Origin: Prevotellaceae bacterium HUN156
GTDB taxonomy: Bacteria > Bacteroidota > Bacteroidia > Bacteroidales > Bacteroidaceae
Assembly (NCBI GenBank): GCA_900119285.1
Contig: FPIT01000008.1
Span: 1 to 64,000 of the forward strand
Reading direction: 5' to 3'
DNA length: 64,000 nt
Shown: one piece after another, positions 28,232 through 36,078 of the stretch
Layout: the number at the start of each line of letters is the position of its first letter
How positions within the stretch are numbered: the first letter of the stretch is position 1
Program-made: the position numbers and the translations under genes
The notes under the pieces: model-generated
Told to the model about the DNA's origin: nothing
Seen by the model: only the letters and a program-made list of their open reading frames with translations
Databases searched by the model: none

Positions 28232-28963
28232 TTACTCTATGACAGTCATGCGCATCTCTATATCGTCAACAGGGCGGTCGGCACGACCAGTGGCTGTGCC
28301 CTGAATCATCTCTACGACGTCAAGGCCCTCTTCTACCTCACCAAAGACGGTGTATTGACCATCAAGATGGGGAGTACCGCCAATGGTAGAGTATATCTTC
28401 AGCTGTTCCTCAGAGAGTCCGTCGCCTGTAACTTGCGCTTCAGCTTCAGCAGCCAGTTTTTCCTGCAACTCCTGCAAACCAGCGCGGTTGCGCTCACGAC
28501 GCATCTGCATAATCTCATCGTGATGCTGCATGGCTAACTGATTGAAGGCTGACTGGATTTTCTGCATCTTCAGCTGCTTAGAGAATTGCTTGAGCTGACC
28601 TTCGTTATAGGTCTGTCCCCAAACGATATAGAACTGCGAACCACTACTGCGGCGCTCTGGGTTTACTTCGTCACCCTGACGAGCAGCAGCCAAGGCTCCA
28701 CGCTTGTGGAAGATACCGTCCTTTATTTCTGCTTCGAGGGTATAATCAGGACCGCCCACACCCAGCATCTTGCCTGCAGGTGCGCCCTTAGAATCAGGAT
28801 CACCACCCTGAATCATAAAGTTCTTGATGACACGATGAAACAGGGTACCATCATAATATCCCTCCTTCACCAGTTTAATGAAATTGTCACGATGAATAGG
28901 GGTCTCATCATACAGGCGAACTACGATGTCGCCCAACATTGTTTGTATTTTTACTTTCATCAT
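28232..28963 (-). CDS. Cyclophilin-type peptidyl-prolyl isomerase
   Basis: A 243-residue cyclophilin catalysing proline cis-trans isomerisation. Conserved blocks are NFIKLVKEGYYDGTLFHRVIKNFMIQGGD (seen here in parts, including the catalytic Arg in FHRV), SQFYIVWG in place of the usual SQFFI, and YTVFGEVEEGLDVV. It has a helical insertion of about 65 residues (residues about 125-190) inside the cyclophilin fold, common in Bacteroidales members. No signal peptide is visible, so it is probably cytoplasmic. Confidence 0.92.
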   Translation of the reverse strand: MMKVKIQTMLGDIVVRLYDETPIHRDNFIKLVKEGYYDGTLFHRVIKNFMIQGGDPDSKGAPAGKMLGVGGPDYTLEAEIKDGIFHKRGALAAARQGDEVNPERRSSGSQFYIVWGQTYNEGQLKQFSKQLKMQKIQSAFNQLAMQHHDEIMQMRRERNRAGLQELQEKLAAEAEAQVTGDGLSEEQLKIYSTIGGTPHLDGQYTVFGEVEEGLDVVEMIQGTATGRADRPVDDIEMRMTVIE

Positions 28964-28977
28964 TTATTATTTTATAG

Positions 28978-29125
28978 GAGTTAGCGGGAGTTAATGGGAG
29001 TTAATGGGAGTAAACGGACAATAGTCTAAGGGCAGAACATTCGCAGACACTACTGCCGCAGAACATTCGTCCGTTAACTTCACAGGCTGAAAGCCTGTTA
29101 ACTCCAGATAACTCCCAATAACTCC
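28978..29125. repeat. Structured element with inverted decamer arms
   Basis: The left arm has GGAGTTAGCG, GGAGTTAATG, GGAGTTAATG and GGAGTAAACG units. The right arm has the inverse: GTCCGTTAAC near 29070, then TAACTCCAGA, TAACTCCCAA and TAACTCC. Between them are a direct repeat GCAGAACATTCG (near 29034 and 29057) and an internal hairpin CAGGCT-GAA-AGCCTG. It lies between the transglycosylase and cyclophilin genes and has no coding potential. Confidence 0.75.
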
Positions 29126-29148
29126 AAACATACGAATTGTTATTTATA

Positions 29149-30372
29149 TTAGCTGTTCGGCGTCAACTGATACTTCTTCTTGCGCTCACGCTTGGCTTTC
29201 TGAGGAATGCCAGAAGGACCAGAGACTTGATGGGTGGTTTTGATGCCACGATAGCCGTTCCAACGCTCATGGATACGACGCACATACTCTACGGTTTCTG
29301 AGCCTCGCATATAGCCATTAAGGACTACTGGGTCATTATAGAATTCAGACCTTGAAAGTCCTAAGACGAAAGGCTCTACATCGCGCCACATCTGAGGGTT
29401 ACGACCGTGCTTGCGAGCCAAGGCCATAGCATCGCGGATGTGATAGCCACCACCATTATAGGCCGCCAAAACAAACTTGGTGCGCTCAGAGGGTACACGG
29501 ACATCCGAGAAGGACTGTTCCAACTCAGCAATATACTTGACGGCTGCGGCAATGTTCTGCTCGGGATTGAAAATGTTGCTACGCGAAAGACCAAGGTGGT
29601 CGGCTGTGCCAGGCATAATCTGCATCAAACCACAGGCTCCTGCCCACGAACGTGCCTGAGGGTCGAAGGTGGACTCCTGATAGCACTGGGCAGCCAACAG
29701 GCGCCAGTCCCAACGTATCTGGGTGGAATAGCGCTGGAAATAGGCATCATAATGGGAGATGACACCTCCAGCACGGTTGAGCATGGGCGAGAATACGCGA
29801 CGACGCACGCTGCGCGACGACAACAAATACTCTTCTTGCTTCTTCACCTCTGCCAGCATCGTAGGACGATACCACTTCTTTAACTCTTCTTGCAAATCCT
29901 CTTTATCTTCACCAATGAGCCAGTTGGGGACTGGCGAGGAGTTTGAAGTTTGATGTTTGAAGTTTGATGTTTGATGTTTGGAGTTTGAAGTTTTGAGAGA
30001 GTCGCTGGGTGGCAGGATAACAAGGTCGGCTTCGCCATCAGCGAGGCGCTGCCGCATCTCGGCAGTATCGCGACAGACCTCCATACGCAGGCTGACACCG
30101 AGTTTATCAGCAAAGCGCTGAGCCAAGAGATATTGCGCTCCAAGGTGGCGACCACGATAGTCGTAATAGGTCTCAGGACCCGTGAGCGTGAGGGCTATCA
30201 ACTCACCATTGCGCTGGATATCCTCCAAGTCAAAATCATCGTCGGTGGGGATGGTATCAGTAATCTCGCCCCAAGGAGTGACCACGGGCTCTTGCTTCTT
30301 CTGACCACAACTCACCATCATGCTGAGTAGGAAAAAGCCTAAAAGATGTATATATATGCTATCTCTTCTCAA
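29149..30372 (-). CDS. MltF-like membrane-bound lytic transglycosylase
   Basis: A 407-residue lipoprotein that cleaves peptidoglycan glycan strands. I place the start at the TTG at 30372, giving a lipoprotein signal (IHLLGFFLLSMMVSC); the upstream TTG at 30414 lies before the promoter box and would not be transcribed. The N-terminal half resembles a solute-binding domain (YRGRHLGAQYLLAQRFADKL), and the C-terminal half is an SLT domain with the catalytic Glu in CYQESTFDPQARS and GLMQIMPGTA. Residues around 112-130 are a heptapeptide repeat (SNxKHQT) encoded by an 8-unit heptamer DNA array, probably a recent in-frame insertion. Confidence 0.87.
   Translation of the reverse strand: MRRDSIYIHLLGFFLLSMMVSCGQKKQEPVVTPWGEITDTIPTDDDFDLEDIQRNGELIALTLTGPETYYDYRGRHLGAQYLLAQRFADKLGVSLRMEVCRDTAEMRQRLADGEADLVILPPSDSLKTSNSKHQTSNFKHQTSNSSPVPNWLIGEDKEDLQEELKKWYRPTMLAEVKKQEEYLLSSRSVRRRVFSPMLNRAGGVISHYDAYFQRYSTQIRWDWRLLAAQCYQESTFDPQARSWAGACGLMQIMPGTADHLGLSRSNIFNPEQNIAAAVKYIAELEQSFSDVRVPSERTKFVLAAYNGGGYHIRDAMALARKHGRNPQMWRDVEPFVLGLSRSEFYNDPVVLNGYMRGSETVEYVRRIHERWNGYRGIKTTHQVSGPSGIPQKAKRERKKKYQLTPNS
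29942..29997. repeat. Eight-unit heptamer array inside the transglycosylase gene
   Basis: Read on the plus strand the units are TTTGAAG, TTTGATG, TTTGAAG, TTTGATG, TTTGATG, TTTGGAG, TTTGAAG and TTTTGAG. The period of 7 bp gives a 7-residue period in the protein, because three units make seven codons. It falls in the linker region of the solute-binding domain. Confidence 0.9.
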
Positions 30373-30391
30373 AATATACTGCTTTTGGATG

Positions 30392-30399
30392 CAAAAGTA
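30392..30399 (-). promoter_or_regulatory. -7 box of the transglycosylase gene
   Basis: The minus strand reads TACTTTTG followed by CATCC. Transcription would start near 30386, which makes the TTG at 30372 the first usable in-frame start. Confidence 0.55.
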
Positions 30400-30431
30400 A
30401 TCATTTTCTTGCAAATATCACTCCTTTTTCG

Positions 30432-30439
30432 TACCTTTG
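30432..30439 (+). promoter_or_regulatory. -7 box of the his operon
   Basis: TACCTTTG followed by TACTC matches TAnnTTTG, 36 bp before the hisG start. The transcript leader of about 30 nt is too short for a classical attenuator with a His-rich leader peptide, and none is visible. Confidence 0.6.
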
Positions 30440-30475
30440 TACTCTAAAGTACTAAATTAGATAATAATAATAGGT

Positions 30476-31327
30476 ATGTTAAGAATTGCAGTACAATCAA
30501 AAGGTCGTCTATTTGACGATACAATGAACTTGCTGGCTGAAGCCGATATCAAGATAAGTTCTGGACGCCGAACACTGCTCGTACAATCGGGCAATTTCCC
30601 ATTAGAAGTTTTATATCTCCGCGATGACGATATTCCACAGTCTGTAGCATCAGGTGTGGCAGACATCGGTGTGGTTGGTGAAAACGAGTTTGTAGAACGT
30701 GGAGAGGATGCAGAAATTATCTCTCGTTTGGGATTCTCAAAGTGCCGTCTGTCGCTGGCCATCCCCAAGGATATCAACTATCGTGGTGTAAACTGGTTCA
30801 ACGGTAAGAAGATTGCCACCAGCTACCCCAACATCTTGAAGAAGTATCTGGACGATAACAATATCGAAGCAGAGATTCACGTGATTACTGGTTCGGTGGA
30901 GATTAGCCCAGGCATCGGACTGGCTGACGGTATCTTCGACATCGTATCAAGCGGTTCTACGCTGGTAAGCAACAATCTGCGCGAAGTGGAGGTGGTGATG
31001 CAGAGCGAAGCGCTGTTGATAGGCAACAAGAATATGAGTGCAGAGAAGCGTGCCACCCTCGACGAGATGCTGTTCCGCTTCAAAGCAGTAAAAGATGCCG
31101 AAGACAAAAAATATGTGCGCATGAATGCGCCTAAGGCTCATCTGCAGGAAATTATCAGTGTATTGCCAGGACTGAAGATTCCTACCATCATTCCTCTGGC
31201 TGATGAGGACTGGTGCTCAGTTCATACCGTACTGGACCAGAAGCGTTTCTGGGAAATTATCGGTAAACTGAAGGAAATGGGTGCACAGGGCATCTTGGTA
31301 ACACCAATTGAAAAGATGATTTTGTAG
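30476..31327 (+). CDS. hisG: ATP phosphoribosyltransferase (long form)
   Basis: HisG condenses ATP and PRPP in the first step of histidine synthesis. The 283-residue product is the long form, with a C-terminal regulatory domain (about residues 210-283; PTIIPLADEDWCSVHTVL), so it should be inhibited by histidine and needs no HisZ. The catalytic part shows LRIAVQSKGRLFDDTMNLL, GVADIGVVGENEF and the PRPP-binding region DGIFDIVSSGSTL. First gene of hisG-hisD-hisC; a heptamer array follows its stop codon. Confidence 0.97.
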   Translation: MLRIAVQSKGRLFDDTMNLLAEADIKISSGRRTLLVQSGNFPLEVLYLRDDDIPQSVASGVADIGVVGENEFVERGEDAEIISRLGFSKCRLSLAIPKDINYRGVNWFNGKKIATSYPNILKKYLDDNNIEAEIHVITGSVEISPGIGLADGIFDIVSSGSTLVSNNLREVEVVMQSEALLIGNKNMSAEKRATLDEMLFRFKAVKDAEDKKYVRMNAPKAHLQEIISVLPGLKIPTIIPLADEDWCSVHTVLDQKRFWEIIGKLKEMGAQGILVTPIEKMIL

Positions 31328-31337
31328 CGCTTCGCTA

Positions 31338-31372
31338 GTGAAGAATGAACGGTGAAGAGTGAAGAGTAAGTA
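31338..31372. repeat. Five-unit heptamer array ending at the hisD start codon
   Basis: Units are GTGAAGA, ATGAACG, GTGAAGA, GTGAAGA and GTAAGTA, directly followed by the hisD ATG at 31373. It fills most of the hisG/hisD gap. Confidence 0.85.
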
Positions 31373-32659
31373 ATGAAAATATATAAATACCCAAAGAAGG
31401 AACTGTGGGGTGAGATAATATCTCGCCCACGTTTAGACCTTACCAAACTGAATGAGACGGTGAGCACGGTATTGGCTGATGTCAAGAAACGTGGCGACGA
31501 AGCCGTAAAAGAGTATGAACTGAAGTTTGACAAGGCAGAACTGGCATCGCTGGCGGTGACAGAACAAGAGATGGAAGAGGCAGAAAAGCTGGTGAGTAAA
31601 GAACTGAACGACGCCATTGTATTGGCTCATGAGAATATCCATGCATTTCATGCTGCACAGCACTTCGAAGGAAAGAAAGTAGAGACACGCAAAGGGGTGA
31701 CCTGCTGGCAAAAGAGCGTGGCTATAGATCGCGTGGGTCTGTATATCCCCGGAGGCACTGCCCCACTCTTCTCTACCGTATTGATGCTGGCGACACCAGC
31801 AAAGATTGCTGGCTGTAACGAGATTGTGCTTTGCACACCTCCTAATCGCGAGGGCAAGGTGAATCCTGCCATCCTCGTGGCTGCCCGCATTGCTGGGGTT
31901 AGCAAGATTTTCAAGGCTGGTGGCGTACAGGCTATCGGCGCTATGGCTTACGGCACAGAGAGCGTACCCAAGGTATACAAAATATTTGGTCCTGGCAATC
32001 AGTATGTGATGGCTGCCAAGCAACAAGTGAGCCTTGACGAAGTAGCTATCGATATGCCTGCCGGTCCTTCTGAGGTATGTGTATTGGCTGACGAGACAGC
32101 CAACGCTACATTTGTGGCTGCCGACTTGCTATCGCAAGCAGAGCATGGCATCGACTCGCAGGTGCTCTTCATCACTACATCAGAAGAGAAACTACAGGAG
32201 GTGCAGCAAGAGGTAGAGCACCAACTGGCACAGTTGTCTCGTAAGGAGATTGCCGCCAAAGCGCTGGACAACAGTCGCTATGTGCTCGTCAATACTGCGA
32301 GCGAGATGATGGAGCTTTCTAATGCCTACGCTCCAGAACATCTGATTATCCAGACTGCAAACTACGAAGAGATGGTCGAACAGGTAGTGAACGCTGGTAG
32401 TGTATTCCTTGGTGCTTATGCCTGTGAGAGTGCTGGCGACTATGCCAGTGGCACCAACCACACACTGCCTACTCACGGATATGCTACGGCATATAATGGT
32501 GTAAATCTGGACAGCTACTGCCGAAAGATTACTTTCCAGCATCTGACGGAAAACGGCATCAGAGAAATAGGACATGCCGTAGAACTGATGGCTGAAGCAG
32601 AACAACTGGATGCGCACAAGAATGCAATGACAGTAAGACTGATGAACATTGAACATTGA
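31373..32659 (+). CDS. hisD: Histidinol dehydrogenase
   Basis: HisD oxidises histidinol to histidine in two NAD-dependent steps with a bound zinc. The 428-residue protein has [19 protein letters not shown], the [22 protein letters not shown] block, the [15 protein letters not shown] block and the zinc/catalytic [10 protein letters not shown] and [10 protein letters not shown] regions. The last codons and the stop (LMNIEH-stop) lie within an ATTGAAC array, so the C-terminal few residues are probably repeat-derived. Confidence 0.97.
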   Translation: MKIYKYPKKELWGEIISRPRLDLTKLNETVSTVLADVKKRGDEAVKEYELKFDKAELASLAVTEQEMEEAEKLVSKELNDAIVLAHENIHAFHAAQHFEGKKVETRKGVTCWQKSVAIDRVGLYIPGGTAPLFSTVLMLATPAKIAGCNEIVLCTPPNREGKVNPAILVAARIAGVSKIFKAGGVQAIGAMAYGTESVPKVYKIFGPGNQYVMAAKQQVSLDEVAIDMPAGPSEVCVLADETANATFVAADLLSQAEHGIDSQVLFITTSEEKLQEVQQEVEHQLAQLSRKEIAAKALDNSRYVLVNTASEMMELSNAYAPEHLIIQTANYEEMVEQVVNAGSVFLGAYACESAGDYASGTNHTLPTHGYATAYNGVNLDSYCRKITFQHLTENGIREIGHAVELMAEAEQLDAHKNAMTVRLMNIEH

Positions 32660-32668
32660 ACATTGAAA
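32641..32668. repeat. Four-unit heptamer array across the hisD stop codon
   Basis: Units are GATGAAC, ATTGAAC, ATTGAAC and ATTGAAA. The hisD TGA stop (32657-32659) lies inside it, and the hisC ATG begins 2 bp after it. Confidence 0.85.
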
Positions 32669-32670
32669 AT

Positions 32671-33705
32671 ATGAAGCCATTAGAGGAGTTGGTAAGAAAG
32701 AACATTTGGAGTTTGGCACCTTATAGTAGTGCCCGCGATGAGTATGCGGGTAAGGAAGCACACGTGTTTCTAGATGCCAACGAGAATCCATATAATGCAC
32801 CATACAACCGCTATCCCGATCCTCTGCAGCGAGAGGTGAAGGCGATGTTGGAGCGTGTGAAAGGTGTGCCTGCTGAGAATATATTTCTGGGCAATGGTAG
32901 CGACGAGGCTATCGACCTGCCCTATCGCATATTCTGCGAACCAGGACGTGACAATGTGGTGAGCATCGTGCCTACCTACGGCATGTATAAGGTGTGTGCC
33001 GACATCAACGATGTGGAATATCGAGAGGTGCCACTGGACGAGCAATTCCAATTCCATGCTGATGACGTATTGAAGGCATGTGATGCACATACGAAGATTA
33101 TCTGGCTCTGTTCACCCAACAACCCCACAGGTAACTCACTCAATCGTGAGGAGATGCTGAAGGTGGTAGAGGGTTTTGAAGGCATCGTCATCGTTGACGA
33201 GGCATATATCGACTTTGCCAGACAGCAGTCGATGCGCCAGGAATTGCCTTCACACCCTAACCTCATCATTCTGCAAACAATGTCGAAGGCATGGGGCTCA
33301 GCAGCTATCCGTCTGGGTATGGCTTTTGCCTCAAAGGAGATTATCAGCATCTATAACAAGGTGAAATATCCCTATAACGTAAACCAGCTGACACAACAAC
33401 AGGCCATGGAGATGCTGAAAGACCCCTTCGAGGTAGACAAGACAGTGAAAATACTTTTGCAGGAGCGCACAAGACTAATGCAGTCGTTTATAGAGCTGCC
33501 CATCTGCGAAAAGATTTATCCTACGGATGCCAACTTCTTCTTGGCACGCATGACAGATGCCACACGCATCTACAACTATTTGGTGGAGCAAGGTATCATT
33601 GTACGCAACCGCTCACGTATCCAACTGTGTGAAAGTTGTCTGCGTATTACTATCGGCACACGCACAGAGAACAACGAACTGCTGAGTGCGCTGCGTCAAT
33701 ACTAA
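32671..33705 (+). CDS. hisC: Histidinol-phosphate aminotransferase
   Basis: A PLP enzyme that transaminates imidazole acetol phosphate. The ATG at 32671 gives 344 residues beginning [20 protein letters not shown], the normal start for HisC; the longer frame from a TTG upstream is only repeat sequence. Visible motifs are [51 protein letters not shown] and the PLP-lysine in [14 protein letters not shown]. Only 3 bp separate it from the next gene. hisB, which often follows in Bacteroidales, is not here. Confidence 0.96.
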   Translation: MKPLEELVRKNIWSLAPYSSARDEYAGKEAHVFLDANENPYNAPYNRYPDPLQREVKAMLERVKGVPAENIFLGNGSDEAIDLPYRIFCEPGRDNVVSIVPTYGMYKVCADINDVEYREVPLDEQFQFHADDVLKACDAHTKIIWLCSPNNPTGNSLNREEMLKVVEGFEGIVIVDEAYIDFARQQSMRQELPSHPNLIILQTMSKAWGSAAIRLGMAFASKEIISIYNKVKYPYNVNQLTQQQAMEMLKDPFEVDKTVKILLQERTRLMQSFIELPICEKIYPTDANFFLARMTDATRIYNYLVEQGIIVRNRSRIQLCESCLRITIGTRTENNELLSALRQY

Positions 33706-33708
33706 GCT

Positions 33709-36078
33709 ATGGAGCGACTGTGGAACATCAACTATATAAAGGTGATGACGGCGAATTTCTCGTTGTTCTTCGCCTTTTATTTATTAACTCCACTATTGCC
33801 TCTTTATCTGCATGAGACCTTTGGCGCCACAAAAGACGTGATAGGTCTGGTATTATCGGGCTACACTATTATTGCCCTGCTATCGAGACCGTTTAGCGGC
33901 TATCTGGTTGACTCATTCCCTCGCAGAATGGTGTTACTTGTTTCATATACAGCCTTTGCCATTTTCTTTGCTGGTTATCTGGCAGCATCAACGCTGATGT
34001 TGTTTACCATTGTGAGAACCCTACACGGAGGTCCCTTTGGAGCACTGACCGTAGCCAACTCTACGGTAGCCATAGATGTATTGCCATCATCGCGACGCAA
34101 CGAGGGCATTGGCTATTACGGATTGAGCAACAACCTAGCTATGGCTATCTCACCCACCTTTGCCATCCTTATCTATTCACAAACGCATAACTTTGAACTG
34201 CTGTTTTGGTTGGCATTTGCTATCGCCACCTTTGGTTTGGCAGTAGATGCAACAGTAAAACTAAGACCTCACACCTCACTCAATACTCCGAAAAAGAAGC
34301 TGTCTCTCGACCGATTCTTCCTCTTGCGTGGATGGCTGTTGGGGGTAAACATGGTGTTCTTCGGTTTCTGCTTTGGTGTGTTAAGCAACTACCTCGCCAT
34401 CTATGGCAAGCAAGTGATGGGCATCACAGGAGGTACGGGAACATGGTTTATGCTGTGTAGCATCGGACTTATCTTATCAAGACTTCAGGGCGGAAAAGCA
34501 CTGCGACAAGGTAAACTTACACAGAATGCTGCTGGAGGTATTCTTATATCATTAGTAGGTTATACGCTCTTTGTGGCTGCACCCAACATGATAGGCTATT
34601 ATGGTTCAGCTATACTAATTGGACTGGGCAACGGACATATGTGGCCAGCCTTCCAAAATATGATGATATCAATGGCACAGCATAACGAGCGAGGCACAGC
34701 TAACTCTACCATCTTAGTTTCATGGGATGTTGGTATGGGATTAGGCATTCTGCTGGGAGGCGTGATAGCAGAGAACGTAGGATACACAGCAGCATTTTGG
34801 ACTGTGGCAGCAATGAACCTGACAGGGGCGCTGCTCTACTTCTTGAGCACACAAAAGAGTGTGAGAAAGTATCTGGCTGTCACTCTCCTACTCTTCACTG
34901 TACTCCCCACATGGGCTGGAAACAAGATTTACACTCCTCGTGTGAAATCGCTGACGAGTATCGTGAATGGTGACTGGCGGAACCGACCAATAATGACTTT
35001 AGGAAGCAGCGATCAGTTAGTGATAGGGTTCGACGAGCTATCACACACTTACCATCGCATGACCTATCATCTGGAACATTGTGAGGCCGACTGGACTACG
35101 TCTGAGGAAATCTTTGAGAGCGACTGGCTGCAGGGATTTAACGACAACCCCATAGACGACTATCAGAACTCCATCAACACCACCGTATTATATACTCACT
35201 ATGAGCTGAGAATACCCAATGAGCGCTGTCAGCTGAAGATGAGCGGCAACTATAGACTGACGGTATATGACGAAGATGATGCTGACGAGAAAGTGCTGGA
35301 GGTGGAATTCTATGTGGTAGAGCCCTTGATGACGATAGGCGTAGAGGCAACAACGAATACGGATATAGACCATAATGAGAGCCACCAGCAACTATCTATA
35401 AACGTGAAATATAACAACCTGCGCATCACGAATCTGGAGGAGCAGATTCATACCATAGTAATACAAAACTGGCGCGAGGACGAGGCTCGACACAACATTC
35501 ACCCAAACTTCATCAGCAACAAAGGGTTACAATGGGAACATAATCGTGAACTGATATTCTATGGTGGCAACGAATACCACAAATTCGAGGTGCTGGACGT
35601 GAGCCATCCTACGATGGGAATAGACCGTATCGCTTGGGATGGCAAGAACTATCAGGTATATCCATATCCTGCTGTTGTAAGGCGCAACTATCTGACGGAT
35701 GTAGATGCCGACGGAGCCTTCTGCATTCGTAACAGCGACCGCAGAGAGTCAGATTATACGTGCGACTATGTATGGGTGAACTACGAACTGCAAGCGCCCT
35801 ATCAGGGCGACCTGTATATAAACGGACAATGGACAACGGATGCCGACAAGGATAAATATAAGATGAGATATGACGGCACTCGTCAAATCTATTATACTGC
35901 TCTACTGCAAAAGCAAGGGTATTATAACTATCAATACCTGACTGACAAAGGAGAGATTCCACCATCAGAAGGCAACTTCTATGAAACTAGCAATCGCTAT
36001 CAGGTGCTGGTATACTATAAAGAGGTTGGTGGACGCACGTGGCAACTGGTAGGCTACAGAGCGTTAATCTTGCGATAG
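33709..36078 (+). CDS. MFS transporter fused to type IX secretion plug domain (DUF5103)
   Basis: One uninterrupted 789-residue frame encodes two usually separate proteins. Residues 1 to about 384 are a 12-helix MFS transporter (PLYLHETFGATKDVIGLVLSG, GLGNGHMWPAFQNM). Residues about 385-405 (RKYLAVTLLLFTVLPTWA) look exactly like a signal peptide, preceded by an in-frame GTG at 34861. Residues about 406-789 are the DUF5103 domain named for the T9SS plug protein (VIGFDELSHTYHRMTYHLEHC, NTTVLYTHYELRIPNE, LKMSGNYRLTVY). Either it is a true fusion using the old signal as an extra membrane helix, or the plug is made by internal initiation. It is probably cotranscribed with hisC; its 3' end overlaps the convergent regulator gene by 25 bp. 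Confidence 0.85.
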   Translation: MERLWNINYIKVMTANFSLFFAFYLLTPLLPLYLHETFGATKDVIGLVLSGYTIIALLSRPFSGYLVDSFPRRMVLLVSYTAFAIFFAGYLAASTLMLFTIVRTLHGGPFGALTVANSTVAIDVLPSSRRNEGIGYYGLSNNLAMAISPTFAILIYSQTHNFELLFWLAFAIATFGLAVDATVKLRPHTSLNTPKKKLSLDRFFLLRGWLLGVNMVFFGFCFGVLSNYLAIYGKQVMGITGGTGTWFMLCSIGLILSRLQGGKALRQGKLTQNAAGGILISLVGYTLFVAAPNMIGYYGSAILIGLGNGHMWPAFQNMMISMAQHNERGTANSTILVSWDVGMGLGILLGGVIAENVGYTAAFWTVAAMNLTGALLYFLSTQKSVRKYLAVTLLLFTVLPTWAGNKIYTPRVKSLTSIVNGDWRNRPIMTLGSSDQLVIGFDELSHTYHRMTYHLEHCEADWTTSEEIFESDWLQGFNDNPIDDYQNSINTTVLYTHYELRIPNERCQLKMSGNYRLTVYDEDDADEKVLEVEFYVVEPLMTIGVEATTNTDIDHNESHQQLSINVKYNNLRITNLEEQIHTIVIQNWREDEARHNIHPNFISNKGLQWEHNRELIFYGGNEYHKFEVLDVSHPTMGIDRIAWDGKNYQVYPYPAVVRRNYLTDVDADGAFCIRNSDRRESDYTCDYVWVNYELQAPYQGDLYINGQWTTDADKDKYKMRYDGTRQIYYTALLQKQGYYNYQYLTDKGEIPPSEGNFYETSNRYQVLVYYKEVGGRTWQLVGYRALILR

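Noticed and set aside
30373..30414. Longer N-terminus for the transglycosylase from the TTG at 30414
   Set aside because: It spans and precedes the -7 box, and would bury the lipoprotein signal behind 14 extra residues.
32671..33708. Missing hisB after hisC read as a deletion
   Set aside because: Nothing remains of hisB, and the gene may simply lie elsewhere; a deletion cannot be argued from this window.
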